A stretch of DNA of 64,000 bases from contig NZ_CP031222.1 in the NCBI RefSeq assembly GCF_003351745.1, positions 540,207 through 604,206 of the forward strand, written 5' to 3'. Numbering within the stretch: position 1 is the first letter of the stretch; each line of letters begins with the position of its first letter. A program made the translations under genes and the position numbers. The notes under the pieces are model-generated. The model saw nothing but the letters and a program-made list of their open reading frames with translations, did no database searches and was not told where the DNA came from. Of the stretch, positions 27,752 to 36,282 are shown piece by piece. Origin of the DNA: Aquirhabdus parva (GTDB taxonomy: Bacteria > Pseudomonadota > Gammaproteobacteria > Pseudomonadales > Moraxellaceae).

Positions 27752-28321
27752 ATGTCCATTAAATCAGATCGTTGGATTCGCCAGATGAGTGAGCAACATG
27801 GCATGATCGAGCCATATGCTGCCGGACAAGTTCGCCATGATGCGAATAATGAAAAATTGATCTCTTATGGTGTATCTAGTTACGGCTACGATGTGCGCTG
27901 TGCGCGTGAGTTTAAAGTTTTTACCAACGTCTATTCAGCGATCATTGATCCTAAGAATTTTGATGAAAAGAGCTTTGTGGATATCGAGTCAGATGTTTGT
28001 ATCATTCCGCCAAACTCATTTGCGCTGGCTAGAACGGTAGAATTTTTTCGCATTCCGCGTAATGTACTGACGATCTGCCTTGGCAAATCGACCTATGCAC
28101 GCTGCGGGATTATTGTGAATGTCACGCCGTTGGAGCCAGAGTGGGAAGGTCATGTGACACTCGAATTTTCCAATACCACCAATCTACCTGCAAAGATCTA
28201 TGCTGGTGAAGGTGTTGCCCAGATGCTCTTTTTTGAGTCTGATGAAGTCTGCGAAACGTCCTATAAAGATCGTGGTGGAAAGTACCAAGGTCAACGCGGC
28301 GTCACTTTACCTAAGGCTTAA
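27752..28321 (+). CDS. dcd: dCTP deaminase
   Basis: The 189-residue homotrimeric enzyme deaminates dCTP to dUTP, feeding dTTP synthesis. The sequence has the family blocks [13 protein letters not shown] near residue 33, [22 protein letters not shown] near 82, the catalytic-region KSTYARCGI near 107 and [17 protein letters not shown] near 127. It belongs to the Pseudomonas-type branch. The frame opens at TTG 27731 but ATG 27752, just after AGGGAAG, is the expected start. A strong terminator follows. Confidence 0.95.
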   Translation: MSIKSDRWIRQMSEQHGMIEPYAAGQVRHDANNEKLISYGVSSYGYDVRCAREFKVFTNVYSAIIDPKNFDEKSFVDIESDVCIIPPNSFALARTVEFFRIPRNVLTICLGKSTYARCGIIVNVTPLEPEWEGHVTLEFSNTTNLPAKIYAGEGVAQMLFFESDEVCETSYKDRGGKYQGQRGVTLPKA

Positions 28322-28333
28322 ATAATGATCTAA

Positions 28334-28361
28334 AAAATAGGCATAAATGCATGCCTATTTT
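28334..28361 (+). terminator. dcd terminator
   Basis: AAAATAGGCAT pairs with ATGCCTATTTT across a six-base loop, with A-rich and T-rich flanks. Confidence 0.9.
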
Positions 28362-28700
28362 GGATTACGTTTGTTGTAGTCTTTAGCTTACATTAATAAC
28401 TATTATTATTATATTTGAGGCGGAATGCTCATTTTGACTAAATGTTCCGACCAACGGTTTGTTAGGCTGATATCTAATTAAATAATTGTTTTAACTACAA
28501 AAATATACTAAGTTAATCCCGTTAAATAGGGTTTATTACATTAGGGCTTTTGCATTTTTTTTTAAATAATTCATAATGCGGATATAAGTGTAAGTTGTGT
28601 AAATCAGGAAAGGACAACTGAATAATAACAGCAGTTTGTCTGATCATTTGTCAGGCAAAATAAGTTCGTGGTCTGACTGCACTACGATATGGAGTATGTG
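28362..28700. other. AT-rich control region before the secreted-protein cluster
   Basis: No gene is seen in these roughly 340 bases. The stretch is strongly AT-rich around 28390-28580, and the first secreted-protein gene begins at its right edge after a GGAG site at 28691-28694. It should hold the promoter for the cluster, but no confident -35/-10 pair can be named. Confidence 0.4.
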
Positions 28701-30230
28701 ATGACTGTGCAATTGCCTGTTGGGACTACCCAATTAGTTAAGCAGATTAAATACAATAAATGTTCCTTAGTGCTGGCTTTATGCTCGGCTTTTTTTGTTG
28801 CGCCTGCTTTTGCGCTAGAACAAGCCAGTGACTCAGAGATGAGTGACACGACTGGGGAAGGGTTGGGTTTTTTTGCACAAGACTTTAAGTTTCAAATGCC
28901 ATCAGTGGCTGGTGACGCAAGTCAGTCGGGTGTTCTTGATCCTGCTAAATTTGGGTCACTATGCCAAATCGCATGTGGTACGTTTGACCCGGGACAGTAT
29001 GGTAGTTATATCTATGTGAGTCCAATTGGTCCTGCGACGGGTGGCAATAAAACAGATCTTTATATTTATGGGATGTCTATTTCTCAGAGCGGTCCTTTAA
29101 CTGCTAATCCAGATGGTAGTGTTGTTGTCCCTGCGACTGGTTTGGTTAGCGGAGGGGCAACTGCGCATGACAAACTTTTTAGTGGTACCGGTATTAACTG
29201 GGGTACTGCAGCGGATGCGTTCGGTTTGCAGGTGCTTACGTCAAATGCTGTTGGATTAGATGGTCAAGCTGTAAGTGGCGGAGTTCCTTATTTACAAATC
29301 TCGGCGCCCTCAAGCACGGTATCTACTGATTCATCCAATAATATCCGATTGGGTCTTTGGATGAATGTGTTGCAATACGATACGAGTACCAATGCCGCGA
29401 CATCAAATGCCACTACTAATTCAGTAGGTGTTGCGGGTCCTGCATTGCAAATTCAGGGAATCTGGGATGGATTTGGCATTAATGGTACGCAAATTAATTT
29501 GTATTCGACACCAGGTTGTCCATCGGCTACGTGTAGTTCTGGCGGTGGAGTCACGTTAGGAACGGGTAACTCAGATTATGCTAATACTTTGGGGATTTCT
29601 GGACGGTTACGTTTTAATAGTCAAAAAAATGGTGTACTGCGTCTATCTGTAGCGGAAAGCTCGATTGGTAAGTTTGATTCGTATGAAGGTATTTATATCC
29701 AGAATTTGGATATCAACTTGCCCTTGGGTAATTTAAATTATCAGCCCTTGATTTTGTCTACAAATTCTTCAGGGCAGGTTTCCTTGGAGCTTGCGCGTAT
29801 CCCTAATGTTGACACAGCATATAAACAATTCTATATCGATTATGGTACGTCAACTGCTCTTGGAACCAGTGGCGCACTTACTCCTGCTGCGGGTATGTGC
29901 ACGGGGACATCGTGTCCATCAACGGCGACTCACGGTAATTTGACCATAGGTGATGTGTACGTCAATAACGGTACGGCAGTGGCAGGGGTCACTATAAACG
30001 GCACAACGGGTTATGCAACGATGCCAAATGGTGATTTAGTTGTTCCTGGCGGAGCTAATGCTTTGTATACCAGTACAGGAGCTGTGGCAGGATCCGCCGT
30101 AAATGGTATAACCTTTAAGGCTCCTGGTACTTCTGGTAGTCCTACCAATGGTGCCGCTGTGAATTTAGGCACTGCTGCAATCAGCGGGCTGATGATTAAT
30201 CACATGAAAATGACATTGACTGGTCTATAA
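28701..30230 (+). CDS. Secreted beta-rich protein 1 of a five-gene cluster (VTGQ-type motif)
   Basis: The 509-residue protein has a signal peptide (basic QLVKQIKYNK, hydrophobic CSLVLALCSAFFVAPAFA) and, right after the cut, SDSEMSDTTGEGLGF, a variant of the LxDxxLSxVTGQ motif shared by all five genes. The rest is rich in Gly, Ser, Thr and Asn with alternating hydrophobic strands, like a secreted beta-solenoid or surface protein, with a few paired Cys (CQIACG; CPSATC; CTGTSC). It ends LMINHMKMTLTGL. ATG 28701 has GGAG six bases upstream; the earlier ATG 28689 lacks this. No catalytic motif is visible. Resemblance to DUF6160/Fil-like proteins of Acinetobacter is suspected only. Confidence 0.75.
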   Translation: MTVQLPVGTTQLVKQIKYNKCSLVLALCSAFFVAPAFALEQASDSEMSDTTGEGLGFFAQDFKFQMPSVAGDASQSGVLDPAKFGSLCQIACGTFDPGQYGSYIYVSPIGPATGGNKTDLYIYGMSISQSGPLTANPDGSVVVPATGLVSGGATAHDKLFSGTGINWGTAADAFGLQVLTSNAVGLDGQAVSGGVPYLQISAPSSTVSTDSSNNIRLGLWMNVLQYDTSTNAATSNATTNSVGVAGPALQIQGIWDGFGINGTQINLYSTPGCPSATCSSGGGVTLGTGNSDYANTLGISGRLRFNSQKNGVLRLSVAESSIGKFDSYEGIYIQNLDINLPLGNLNYQPLILSTNSSGQVSLELARIPNVDTAYKQFYIDYGTSTALGTSGALTPAAGMCTGTSCPSTATHGNLTIGDVYVNNGTAVAGVTINGTTGYATMPNGDLVVPGGANALYTSTGAVAGSAVNGITFKAPGTSGSPTNGAAVNLGTAAISGLMINHMKMTLTGL

Positions 30231-30238
30231 GGAGATTT

Positions 30239-30919
30239 ATGACCATGATTAATCGCATTTATTTTGGCGTATTGTTGTCCTTCCTTTGTTGGGCTGTGCT
30301 ACCTGCGCATGCCGCACTGAGTACACTGACCAATGACGAGTTAGCGAGCGTAGAGGGGCAGTCCACAGGCGTGCAGTTGGGTCTTGAGTTACGAATCAAC
30401 CAAGTGAATGCAGGTGCGGGTACTGCTGGGGCATTGATCCCTGCATGCGCTGGTGCCAATGTGGTTTTTTGTCGTTTAGGTATTCAGTTGAATAGTCAGC
30501 CGAATTGGCTTTTATTTAAAGGTCTAAATGGCTATATCAATATCCCTAATGTCGTATTATACGGTGCGGATTTATCCCAGTTGCCCGCTGCTCAGGGCGG
30601 TGATCCAACTAAACTTCAATCGGCCATTGCAATTAATGTCGCTTTTCCTGATGCTACTCACAATACAGCGATCCAGTTTCGGAATGTTGCCTATACATTA
30701 GGGGTTGCTGTCAACAGTAATCAGACATTTGGAACATTAAGTGCTTTAGATAACCAAAAAGCATATCTGAGTTTAACTTCTGCTGGAGTGCTAGGACCAC
30801 CGCCTGTCTATCCAGCTACAGCAGCGGCATACGACGTTGGCAAAGAAACTGGTGTCATGGGTATTACCATGAATGGCAACCTCAATGTTGGAGGTACGCT
30901 CTATGTTTTTGCTAAATAA
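30239..30919 (+). CDS. Secreted beta-rich protein 2 of the cluster
   Basis: The 226-residue protein starts 8 bases after gene 1; the AAGGAG ribosome site overlaps the previous stop. Signal peptide: MTMINRIYFGVLLSFLCWAV with a likely cut after LPAHA. The shared motif follows as LTNDELASVEGQSTG. The body has CAGANVVFCRLGIQL and GYINIPNVVLYGADL, both consistent with amphipathic beta strands, and it ends in GNLNVGGTLYVFAK. It is the shortest member, close to the size of stand-alone DUF6160-type proteins, and might be a subunit or adaptor for the larger ones. Function unknown. Confidence 0.74.
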   Translation: MTMINRIYFGVLLSFLCWAVLPAHAALSTLTNDELASVEGQSTGVQLGLELRINQVNAGAGTAGALIPACAGANVVFCRLGIQLNSQPNWLLFKGLNGYINIPNVVLYGADLSQLPAAQGGDPTKLQSAIAINVAFPDATHNTAIQFRNVAYTLGVAVNSNQTFGTLSALDNQKAYLSLTSAGVLGPPPVYPATAAAYDVGKETGVMGITMNGNLNVGGTLYVFAK

Positions 30920-33074
30920 AATACCAGTAAAAATGACCAAGTTAGCGCTCTCCATTTCAGCCATCACTGTTTTGAATGCAGTTTGTATGTCTGTCTATGC
31001 CATGGAGTCTATTTCGGATCAGGCATTAAGTGATGTGACAGGTGCTGATGGGGTAGCTGTTACGGTTCAGGCGGACAAGTTCACCTTTGGTAGCCTTTAT
31101 TGGGAAGATCAGATCGATAATTCTGGGACCGTTCGTCGTTTGCAATTGGATCAGGCTTCAGCGGCTAATCAGGTGACATTAACGCCGGGCAGTACGACCA
31201 ATCCATTGATCACTGCTAAAATTAATGCGGGTTCCAGCGGCACAACACCTGCTTTGAGTTTGAACCTAAACATTGCACCTTTTACCTTCTATGCGCCTCG
31301 GGTTGAAGTGTGTACCACGACCGTATGCCCCGCAAATAGTCTGGGTGCTTTTGGTATACAAACTACACAGAATTCTCAAATTGCCTTAGCAACTACCAAT
31401 GGCCTATTTAATAGTGCAGGCACTGCATCGGTAACTATCTTACTAGATGGAGTCAATACTTTCTTTACGTCAAATGGCAACCAGATTGTGGGGGCTGATA
31501 TTCGTGCAAACATTAGTTCGACGAATGGACGGATCTGGATTGATGCTACTGATGGTCTTCGGTTTGGTGGTGATATTGCTCTAAAAGCAGCCTCTGCATC
31601 GCGGGCGGGTATTCAAGCCTCTTTAATGCTGCAGACTGCGCAATCTGGCTCTAGTTTAAATACCGTTTCGCCAACTGCGGGTGGTTTAGTGCGCCTTGGT
31701 ATTTCTGGCAATGTACTTAATACCAATCTGTATGTTCGTGGTACTAAAGGCACAACAGCAAACGAAGATACCATCGGAGCTCTTGTCGGTAATCAAGGTC
31801 TTGCGGCTAGGCTTACAGGGCAAGTGCAGTCTGGTGCGCTTAATGCTGATGGAACAGGGACAGGCTTCCAACTTGAGTTTGGCGGCGTAGGTACAGGTAG
31901 CAGTGGTTACGGTATTCAAATGACCAATTTCGTGCCATTTGCTAATGTCTCTGCAGGAACAAACCCGACTTTTGATAGTGGCAATATTTACTTGAATTTA
32001 ATCAGTACAAGTAATTTGACGATGCCTGTGCAGTGTGTATTCACTGTGGGATCTGATTGTTCTCCTTCAAAAGCAGCTTATACACCCGTCAATCTCTTTG
32101 GTTTGACAGCTGCAGATTTTTCTCAGCCGGTTACTGCTGATAGCGTATATATTGGCGTTCGTGGATTAAATATCCAAGGCGTTCCACTACAAACCTATTT
32201 TTATCAAAATGGTGTAGGTCGAATCACCAGTGGTGCGGTACCTGGTTTTGCATTGATGCCCGTGCTCAATAATGTAAATGCGAATCTGACTTTAAATGCG
32301 GCTAGTGCGACAACATTAGGTTATACCTTGGCAGTCAGTACTCAAGGGACAAATGGTCAAACGGGTGAGATAGGCAATAATTCGGCGACTGAAGTAAAAA
32401 CCACGAGTTTGTTTTTAGCTGACACCAGTACACCCTCAAAAGCGCAGTATATCGGTCTTAGAAATATTAACTTATTTTTAGAGGCAAATGGTGTCATCCA
32501 AGTTAATGATACGTCGACAGATGCAACCTGCGCGACGCATTGTATTAAATTAACGCTGCCAAATTTTCTGCTAGCTATGTCTGGGGAGTTGGCCGCTGGT
32601 TATCTTCCAGGTGCGGAACCAACTGGGTTTGCGAAATTTTCTGATCAGACCAATAATAAAGATAAAATATATGGTGTGAATGTCAAATTAAAGGGTGCGA
32701 GCAATAGCACGACCAATAGCGTAGGCTTAAGCACGACGAGTACCGGAGCACTTGGTTTGAGTGCAGACTTAACGCTGAACAGTGATGCATCTAGTTTTAT
32801 TCGATTGGTTGAGCCGACAGGTTCTGCCTTGGGATTAGATGGCCTCACGGGTCGCATACAATTGGGTAGTGGTAGTCAAATTAGTGTTAACGCAACCAGT
32901 GGCACATTCACCAATGTGTTGAATATCAATCCTGGAAGTGTAGTCGGCGGGGAGCTTTTGGGAACATTGAATTTTTATCCAAATAGCGGTAGTAGTGTAT
33001 ATAGTCTAGGAAAAATCGTGATGACCGGCGGGCAAATTATGAGTAACTTGACCGTTGCCCCAGTGTTGCGCTAA
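30903..33074 (+). CDS. Secreted beta-rich protein 3 of the cluster (large)
   Basis: The 723-residue protein begins inside the end of gene 2: ATG 30903 lies 17 bases before the end of the gene 2 stop codon and has a near-perfect GGAGGT ribosome site at 30891-30896. A long n-region is followed by the hydrophobic stretch LALSISAITVLNAVCMSVYA and the motif ISDQALSDVTGADGVAV. The rest alternates short strands with Ser/Thr/Asn-rich loops and repeatedly uses phrases such as VYIGVRGLNIQG, LFLADTSTPSKAQYIGLRN and GRIQLGSG, suggesting repeated beta units. Cysteines are few and mostly paired. No enzyme motif is seen. ATG 30933 is a less favoured start. Confidence 0.75.
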   Translation: MFLLNKIPVKMTKLALSISAITVLNAVCMSVYAMESISDQALSDVTGADGVAVTVQADKFTFGSLYWEDQIDNSGTVRRLQLDQASAANQVTLTPGSTTNPLITAKINAGSSGTTPALSLNLNIAPFTFYAPRVEVCTTTVCPANSLGAFGIQTTQNSQIALATTNGLFNSAGTASVTILLDGVNTFFTSNGNQIVGADIRANISSTNGRIWIDATDGLRFGGDIALKAASASRAGIQASLMLQTAQSGSSLNTVSPTAGGLVRLGISGNVLNTNLYVRGTKGTTANEDTIGALVGNQGLAARLTGQVQSGALNADGTGTGFQLEFGGVGTGSSGYGIQMTNFVPFANVSAGTNPTFDSGNIYLNLISTSNLTMPVQCVFTVGSDCSPSKAAYTPVNLFGLTAADFSQPVTADSVYIGVRGLNIQGVPLQTYFYQNGVGRITSGAVPGFALMPVLNNVNANLTLNAASATTLGYTLAVSTQGTNGQTGEIGNNSATEVKTTSLFLADTSTPSKAQYIGLRNINLFLEANGVIQVNDTSTDATCATHCIKLTLPNFLLAMSGELAAGYLPGAEPTGFAKFSDQTNNKDKIYGVNVKLKGASNSTTNSVGLSTTSTGALGLSADLTLNSDASSFIRLVEPTGSALGLDGLTGRIQLGSGSQISVNATSGTFTNVLNINPGSVVGGELLGTLNFYPNSGSSVYSLGKIVMTGGQIMSNLTVAPVLR

Positions 33075-33101
33075 AGAGTTAGGAATTTAATAGAGTATTT
33101 A

Positions 33102-34421
33102 ATGGAAAATATAAAGAGATTAAAACTTAGTATAGTTTTTATGGGGGGATTTTTAGCGGGTTTTGCTACACCTGTCAGTGCTATGCAGGTTTTAGATGAT
33201 CAGACTCTGGGAGAGGAAACTGGTCAAGCTGCTTTTTATACCAGCTATGGTGCGCCATCGGGTACAGGTTCAGGAACGAATTCATCGGACTTTGGGTTCT
33301 ATACCTTAGGTGTTCAGGGTAAAGTCGATATCAACACCAATATTCAACATCTGCAATTAGGGTGCGGTGGTGTCAATGGTCCAGGCTGTGATATTGATAT
33401 TAATAATTTAAGTTTGAGTGGTAATCCTGGTACGGGTACGTGCGCTTCAGGTGCTGCCCGTGCAAGTTGCGATGCGACGTTAACGAATCCGTTTCTACGA
33501 TTAGCGATTAAAAATCCGACTACATTGGCAACCCGTGAAGTTGTAGGGTTGCAGCTCGGTGCACAGAATGTTACCGGATTGCTGACAGCTGGTACCGAAA
33601 ATAGTACGACCCCAAATGGAATTAATTCGCTCAGTGGTTATATGAGTGTAGCGGCGTCTTCGGGTACTGCAACCACGGCTGCAAGGTCGATGACCTATGC
33701 CGATACAGGTAATCAAGCGATCAATGGTCAAGTGAAAGGATCACTGTTGACCAATTCTTGTGGAGGGTTTTTAGACCCTTGTATCAATGTGAGCTATTCA
33801 TCTACAAACTATACGCTCAATTTGTCTTCTGCAACTGCACCCCTAACTACGAATGCGACAGTAGTCAATGGTAAACGTCTAAGCAGTATTGGACTAACAG
33901 GAACCGCCAACGTTGGGCAAATTGATTTCGCGGGTCCACTGACAGCGACGGTTGCAGGTTTTCTGAATCTCAATAAACAAGTTACGGGTAATATCACTGG
34001 TTTGATTGCAGATCTAACCATTCAAGAGAATCTTGGATTCGTTCATAGTATTCCGCTGAATAACCCATTTTCACTGTCGCTCCAGAAACAAGACGTGATG
34101 TGGCCTGGGGCACCAGCTGTTGCTCAGACCGGTTGGTGGATGGCATTTAATGATCCAATCAATATTGGTAATGTCACGCCTTCATCGCAAGTGCAAATTA
34201 CAAATGCGGTCTTGGCTCAAGTTATTCCTAAGATTAGTACTTATTTGACGAATAATCCTACGAATTGTGGCAATTTGCTGACGGGTTGTGTAGGTGGTAG
34301 CGATTTGGCTGTCGGTAATGTAGCTTTGACCAATGCTCATGTTGCGTTCCCTTTGACGGATTTACAATTAGCAGCACAAAGTTTTCCACCCAACTGCTAT
34401 GGAAGTTTGAAGTTCTGTTAA
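33102..34421 (+). CDS. Secreted protein 4 of the cluster, with C-terminal NCYGSLKFC
   Basis: The 439-residue protein has a signal peptide (LSIVFMGGFLAGFATPVSA), then LDDQTLGEETGQAAFYTSYG. Residues about 70-160 contain a block closely shared with protein 5: LQLGCGGVNGPGCDIDI, LSGNPGTGTC, ASCDATLTNPFLRLAIKNP. The middle is beta-rich and the last nine residues are NCYGSLKFC, again shared with protein 5. Even numbers of closely spaced Cys suggest disulfides in the periplasm or on the surface. It lies 27 bases after gene 3 and is followed by a terminator, so genes 1-4 could form one operon. Confidence 0.77.
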   Translation: MENIKRLKLSIVFMGGFLAGFATPVSAMQVLDDQTLGEETGQAAFYTSYGAPSGTGSGTNSSDFGFYTLGVQGKVDINTNIQHLQLGCGGVNGPGCDIDINNLSLSGNPGTGTCASGAARASCDATLTNPFLRLAIKNPTTLATREVVGLQLGAQNVTGLLTAGTENSTTPNGINSLSGYMSVAASSGTATTAARSMTYADTGNQAINGQVKGSLLTNSCGGFLDPCINVSYSSTNYTLNLSSATAPLTTNATVVNGKRLSSIGLTGTANVGQIDFAGPLTATVAGFLNLNKQVTGNITGLIADLTIQENLGFVHSIPLNNPFSLSLQKQDVMWPGAPAVAQTGWWMAFNDPINIGNVTPSSQVQITNAVLAQVIPKISTYLTNNPTNCGNLLTGCVGGSDLAVGNVALTNAHVAFPLTDLQLAAQSFPPNCYGSLKFC

Positions 34422-34425
34422 AGAT

Positions 34426-34453
34426 AAAAAAACGACCCGTTGGTCGTTTTTTT
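34426..34453 (+). terminator. Terminator after secreted protein 4
   Basis: AAAAAAACGACC pairs with GGTCGTTTTTTT across a four-base loop, 4 bases after the stop codon. It separates genes 1-4 from gene 5. Confidence 0.93.
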
Positions 34454-34561
34454 CTATTAGACTTCGTTGGTTATGTTATGATCTAAACAGAACATAATTT
34501 AGTTCATTAAAAAATCGCCGCAGGATGCGACGTATTCGTTATCAACGATAGGGATGTTGGA

Positions 34562-35956
34562 ATGTCTAGATTTTATGACGTCTTAAAAAAACGTTCACTT
34601 TATCTTTTGCCTGTTTTAGGGCTATTTGCCTTTACTTTCTCTGTATCTGCTCAAGCAATGAGTCCTTTGGATGAAGATGCGATGAGCAATGTCGTGGGTC
34701 AAGCCGCATTTTATACAAATTATACTGCTCAAACAGGATCTGGTGCTCCAGGCAATACTGAGAGTTTTGGATTCTTTACTTTGGGTGTCCAAGGGAACGT
34801 GGATCTTAATGCCAATATTCAGCATTTGCAGCTTGGCTGTGGTGGTGTGAATGGTCCTGGTTGTGATATCGATATGACTAATGTGGGTCTCAGTGGTAAC
34901 CCTGGGGTAGGGAATTGCCCCAGTGGTGCTTCTCGCGCAAGCTGTGATGCGACATTACAAAACCCTTTTTTGCAACTTGCCATCAAAAACCCAACATCAT
35001 TATCGACGAGACAAGTGGTGGGTATTAATCTCGGTGCGCAAAGTGTATCTGGACTATTGACCGCTGGTCAAAATGATGGCACACCTAACGGGATCAACAC
35101 ACTTAGTGGCTATTTACCAATCGGATCATCTACTGGTACAGCGCAGACTCAAGCCGCAATCTTTGGTACTGGTGCTGGTCAAACGGTAACGGGTAAAGTC
35201 GATATTAATATTCTACTTTGTACTACAGGTTGTGGTAGCGGTAAGGGGATCACAACCGACCCGTCAAAATCAGCAGGGCTTTCTATACCGAGTATGAATG
35301 TTCCCTTTACGACAGTTGCCACAACGGTTAAGGGTACGAGGCTTACCTCTGCGCCTGTGGTGGCAAATGCCCTTGTTCCAGATATTCCGATTACACCAAG
35401 TAGTGGTAGTTTATATGTAAATCTTAATCAAACTGTTTGTGTGGCATTCTTGATTTGTCTCAGCAACACCAAGTTTCAAATGACTTCTACGATCCAAAAT
35501 TTAGGGGTTAAGATTAATTTCAATGAAGGTTTAGGTTTTATTCATAATTTACCGCTCAGTGGTAATGGCTTAGGTCTATCTTTACAGAGTCAAGCGATCC
35601 GCTATCCTACTCCTGGTCGAGCTGCAGACGATATTGCTCAGCCTGGATGGTGGTTATCTGTGCAAAACCCAATCAATTTGGGGGTGCTGAACCCTCAAAA
35701 TAAAGTGGATATTTCTTCAGCATTTCCTCAGCTTGCAACCATCTTGAGTGCGAAGTTGAATGCCGGTCCTCCTTATCTGATCCCTCCGATTGATACAGGA
35801 CAGGGCTTGCAAGCGTTAGTTTCTGGTTATCTGACTGCAACCGTACCACCGATCAATTTATCGGGCAGTGTAGCAACCATCGCATTGTCTAACTTGCCTT
35901 TGGATGGTAATCAGAATGTAAAACCCAACTGCTATGGCACATTGAAGTTCTGCTAA
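34562..35956 (+). CDS. Secreted protein 5 of the cluster, paralog of protein 4
   Basis: The 464-residue protein has a signal peptide (SLYLLPVLGLFAFTFSVSAQA) followed by LDEDAMSNVVGQAAFYTNYT. It is collinear with protein 4: LQLGCGGVNGPGCDIDM, LSGNPGVGNC, ASCDATLQNPFLQLAIKNP, a GLGFIHNLPL segment, AQPGWWLSVQNPINLG and the same C-terminal NCYGTLKFC. It differs by an inserted Cys-containing loop (LLCTTGCGSG) and CVAFLICL. A terminator lies between it and gene 4, so it probably has its own promoter in the 140-base gap. Function unknown; a paralogous pair may make a hetero-oligomer. Confidence 0.77.
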   Translation: MSRFYDVLKKRSLYLLPVLGLFAFTFSVSAQAMSPLDEDAMSNVVGQAAFYTNYTAQTGSGAPGNTESFGFFTLGVQGNVDLNANIQHLQLGCGGVNGPGCDIDMTNVGLSGNPGVGNCPSGASRASCDATLQNPFLQLAIKNPTSLSTRQVVGINLGAQSVSGLLTAGQNDGTPNGINTLSGYLPIGSSTGTAQTQAAIFGTGAGQTVTGKVDINILLCTTGCGSGKGITTDPSKSAGLSIPSMNVPFTTVATTVKGTRLTSAPVVANALVPDIPITPSSGSLYVNLNQTVCVAFLICLSNTKFQMTSTIQNLGVKINFNEGLGFIHNLPLSGNGLGLSLQSQAIRYPTPGRAADDIAQPGWWLSVQNPINLGVLNPQNKVDISSAFPQLATILSAKLNAGPPYLIPPIDTGQGLQALVSGYLTATVPPINLSGSVATIALSNLPLDGNQNVKPNCYGTLKFC

Positions 35957-35968
35957 TGTGACATGATT

Positions 35969-35997
35969 AAAAAAGCAGCCTCAAGGGCTGCTTTTTT
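35969..35997 (+). terminator. Terminator after secreted protein 5
   Basis: AAAAAAGCAGCC pairs with GGCTGCTTTTTT across a five-base loop, a strong intrinsic terminator closing the cluster. Confidence 0.93.
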
Positions 35998-36035
35998 AAT
36001 ATTTTCAATAAAGCATTGACGATTTTAAACCAAGC

Positions 36036-36056
36036 GTTCATGATCAAGGCATGAAC
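36036..36056. promoter_or_regulatory. Inverted repeat in the EamA-transporter leader
   Basis: GTTCATG and CATGAAC form perfect 7-bp arms around a seven-base spacer. It could be an operator or an RNA hairpin that overlaps the start codon of the small ORF at 36051. Confidence 0.4.
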
Positions 36057-36137
36057 ATTCGTATGATTTCTCTCGCCCAAGTCCCCGTCATTCACACCGC
36101 TGTGAAGGCGCGTATCGGCTTATCTGAGCGACTGTAG
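36051..36137 (+). CDS. Possible 28-residue leader peptide
   Basis: A short ORF reads MNIRMISLAQVPVIHTAV then KARIGLSERL and stops at TAG 36135-36137. It has only a poorly spaced AAGG before the ATG. What makes it worth noting is its position: it lies between a strong terminator and a second terminator-like hairpin at 36164-36186, ahead of an EamA transporter, which resembles an attenuation leader. No run of one codon typical of amino acid attenuators is seen. Confidence 0.3.
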   Translation: MNIRMISLAQVPVIHTAVKARIGLSERL

Positions 36138-36163
36138 AGATTGATATGTGGTTCTAATTTCTC

Positions 36164-36189
36164 AAGGTCGCTCATGTAGCGGCCTTTTT
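36164..36189 (+). terminator. Terminator-like hairpin in the leader of the EamA transporter
   Basis: AAGGTCGCT pairs with AGCGGCCTT (one G-T pair) across a five-base loop, followed by TTTTT. It lies about 95 bases before the transporter start, with no full-size gene upstream to terminate, so it may be an attenuator or the end of a small RNA. Confidence 0.7.
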
Positions 36190-36282
36190 GTTGTGCTCAT
36201 TTTGTCATACCGATGCGCTATATGATGAGATCAGTTTAATCAATTGCCCGTTTGGGGCGATGGGTGACTTTAGGATAAGGCC

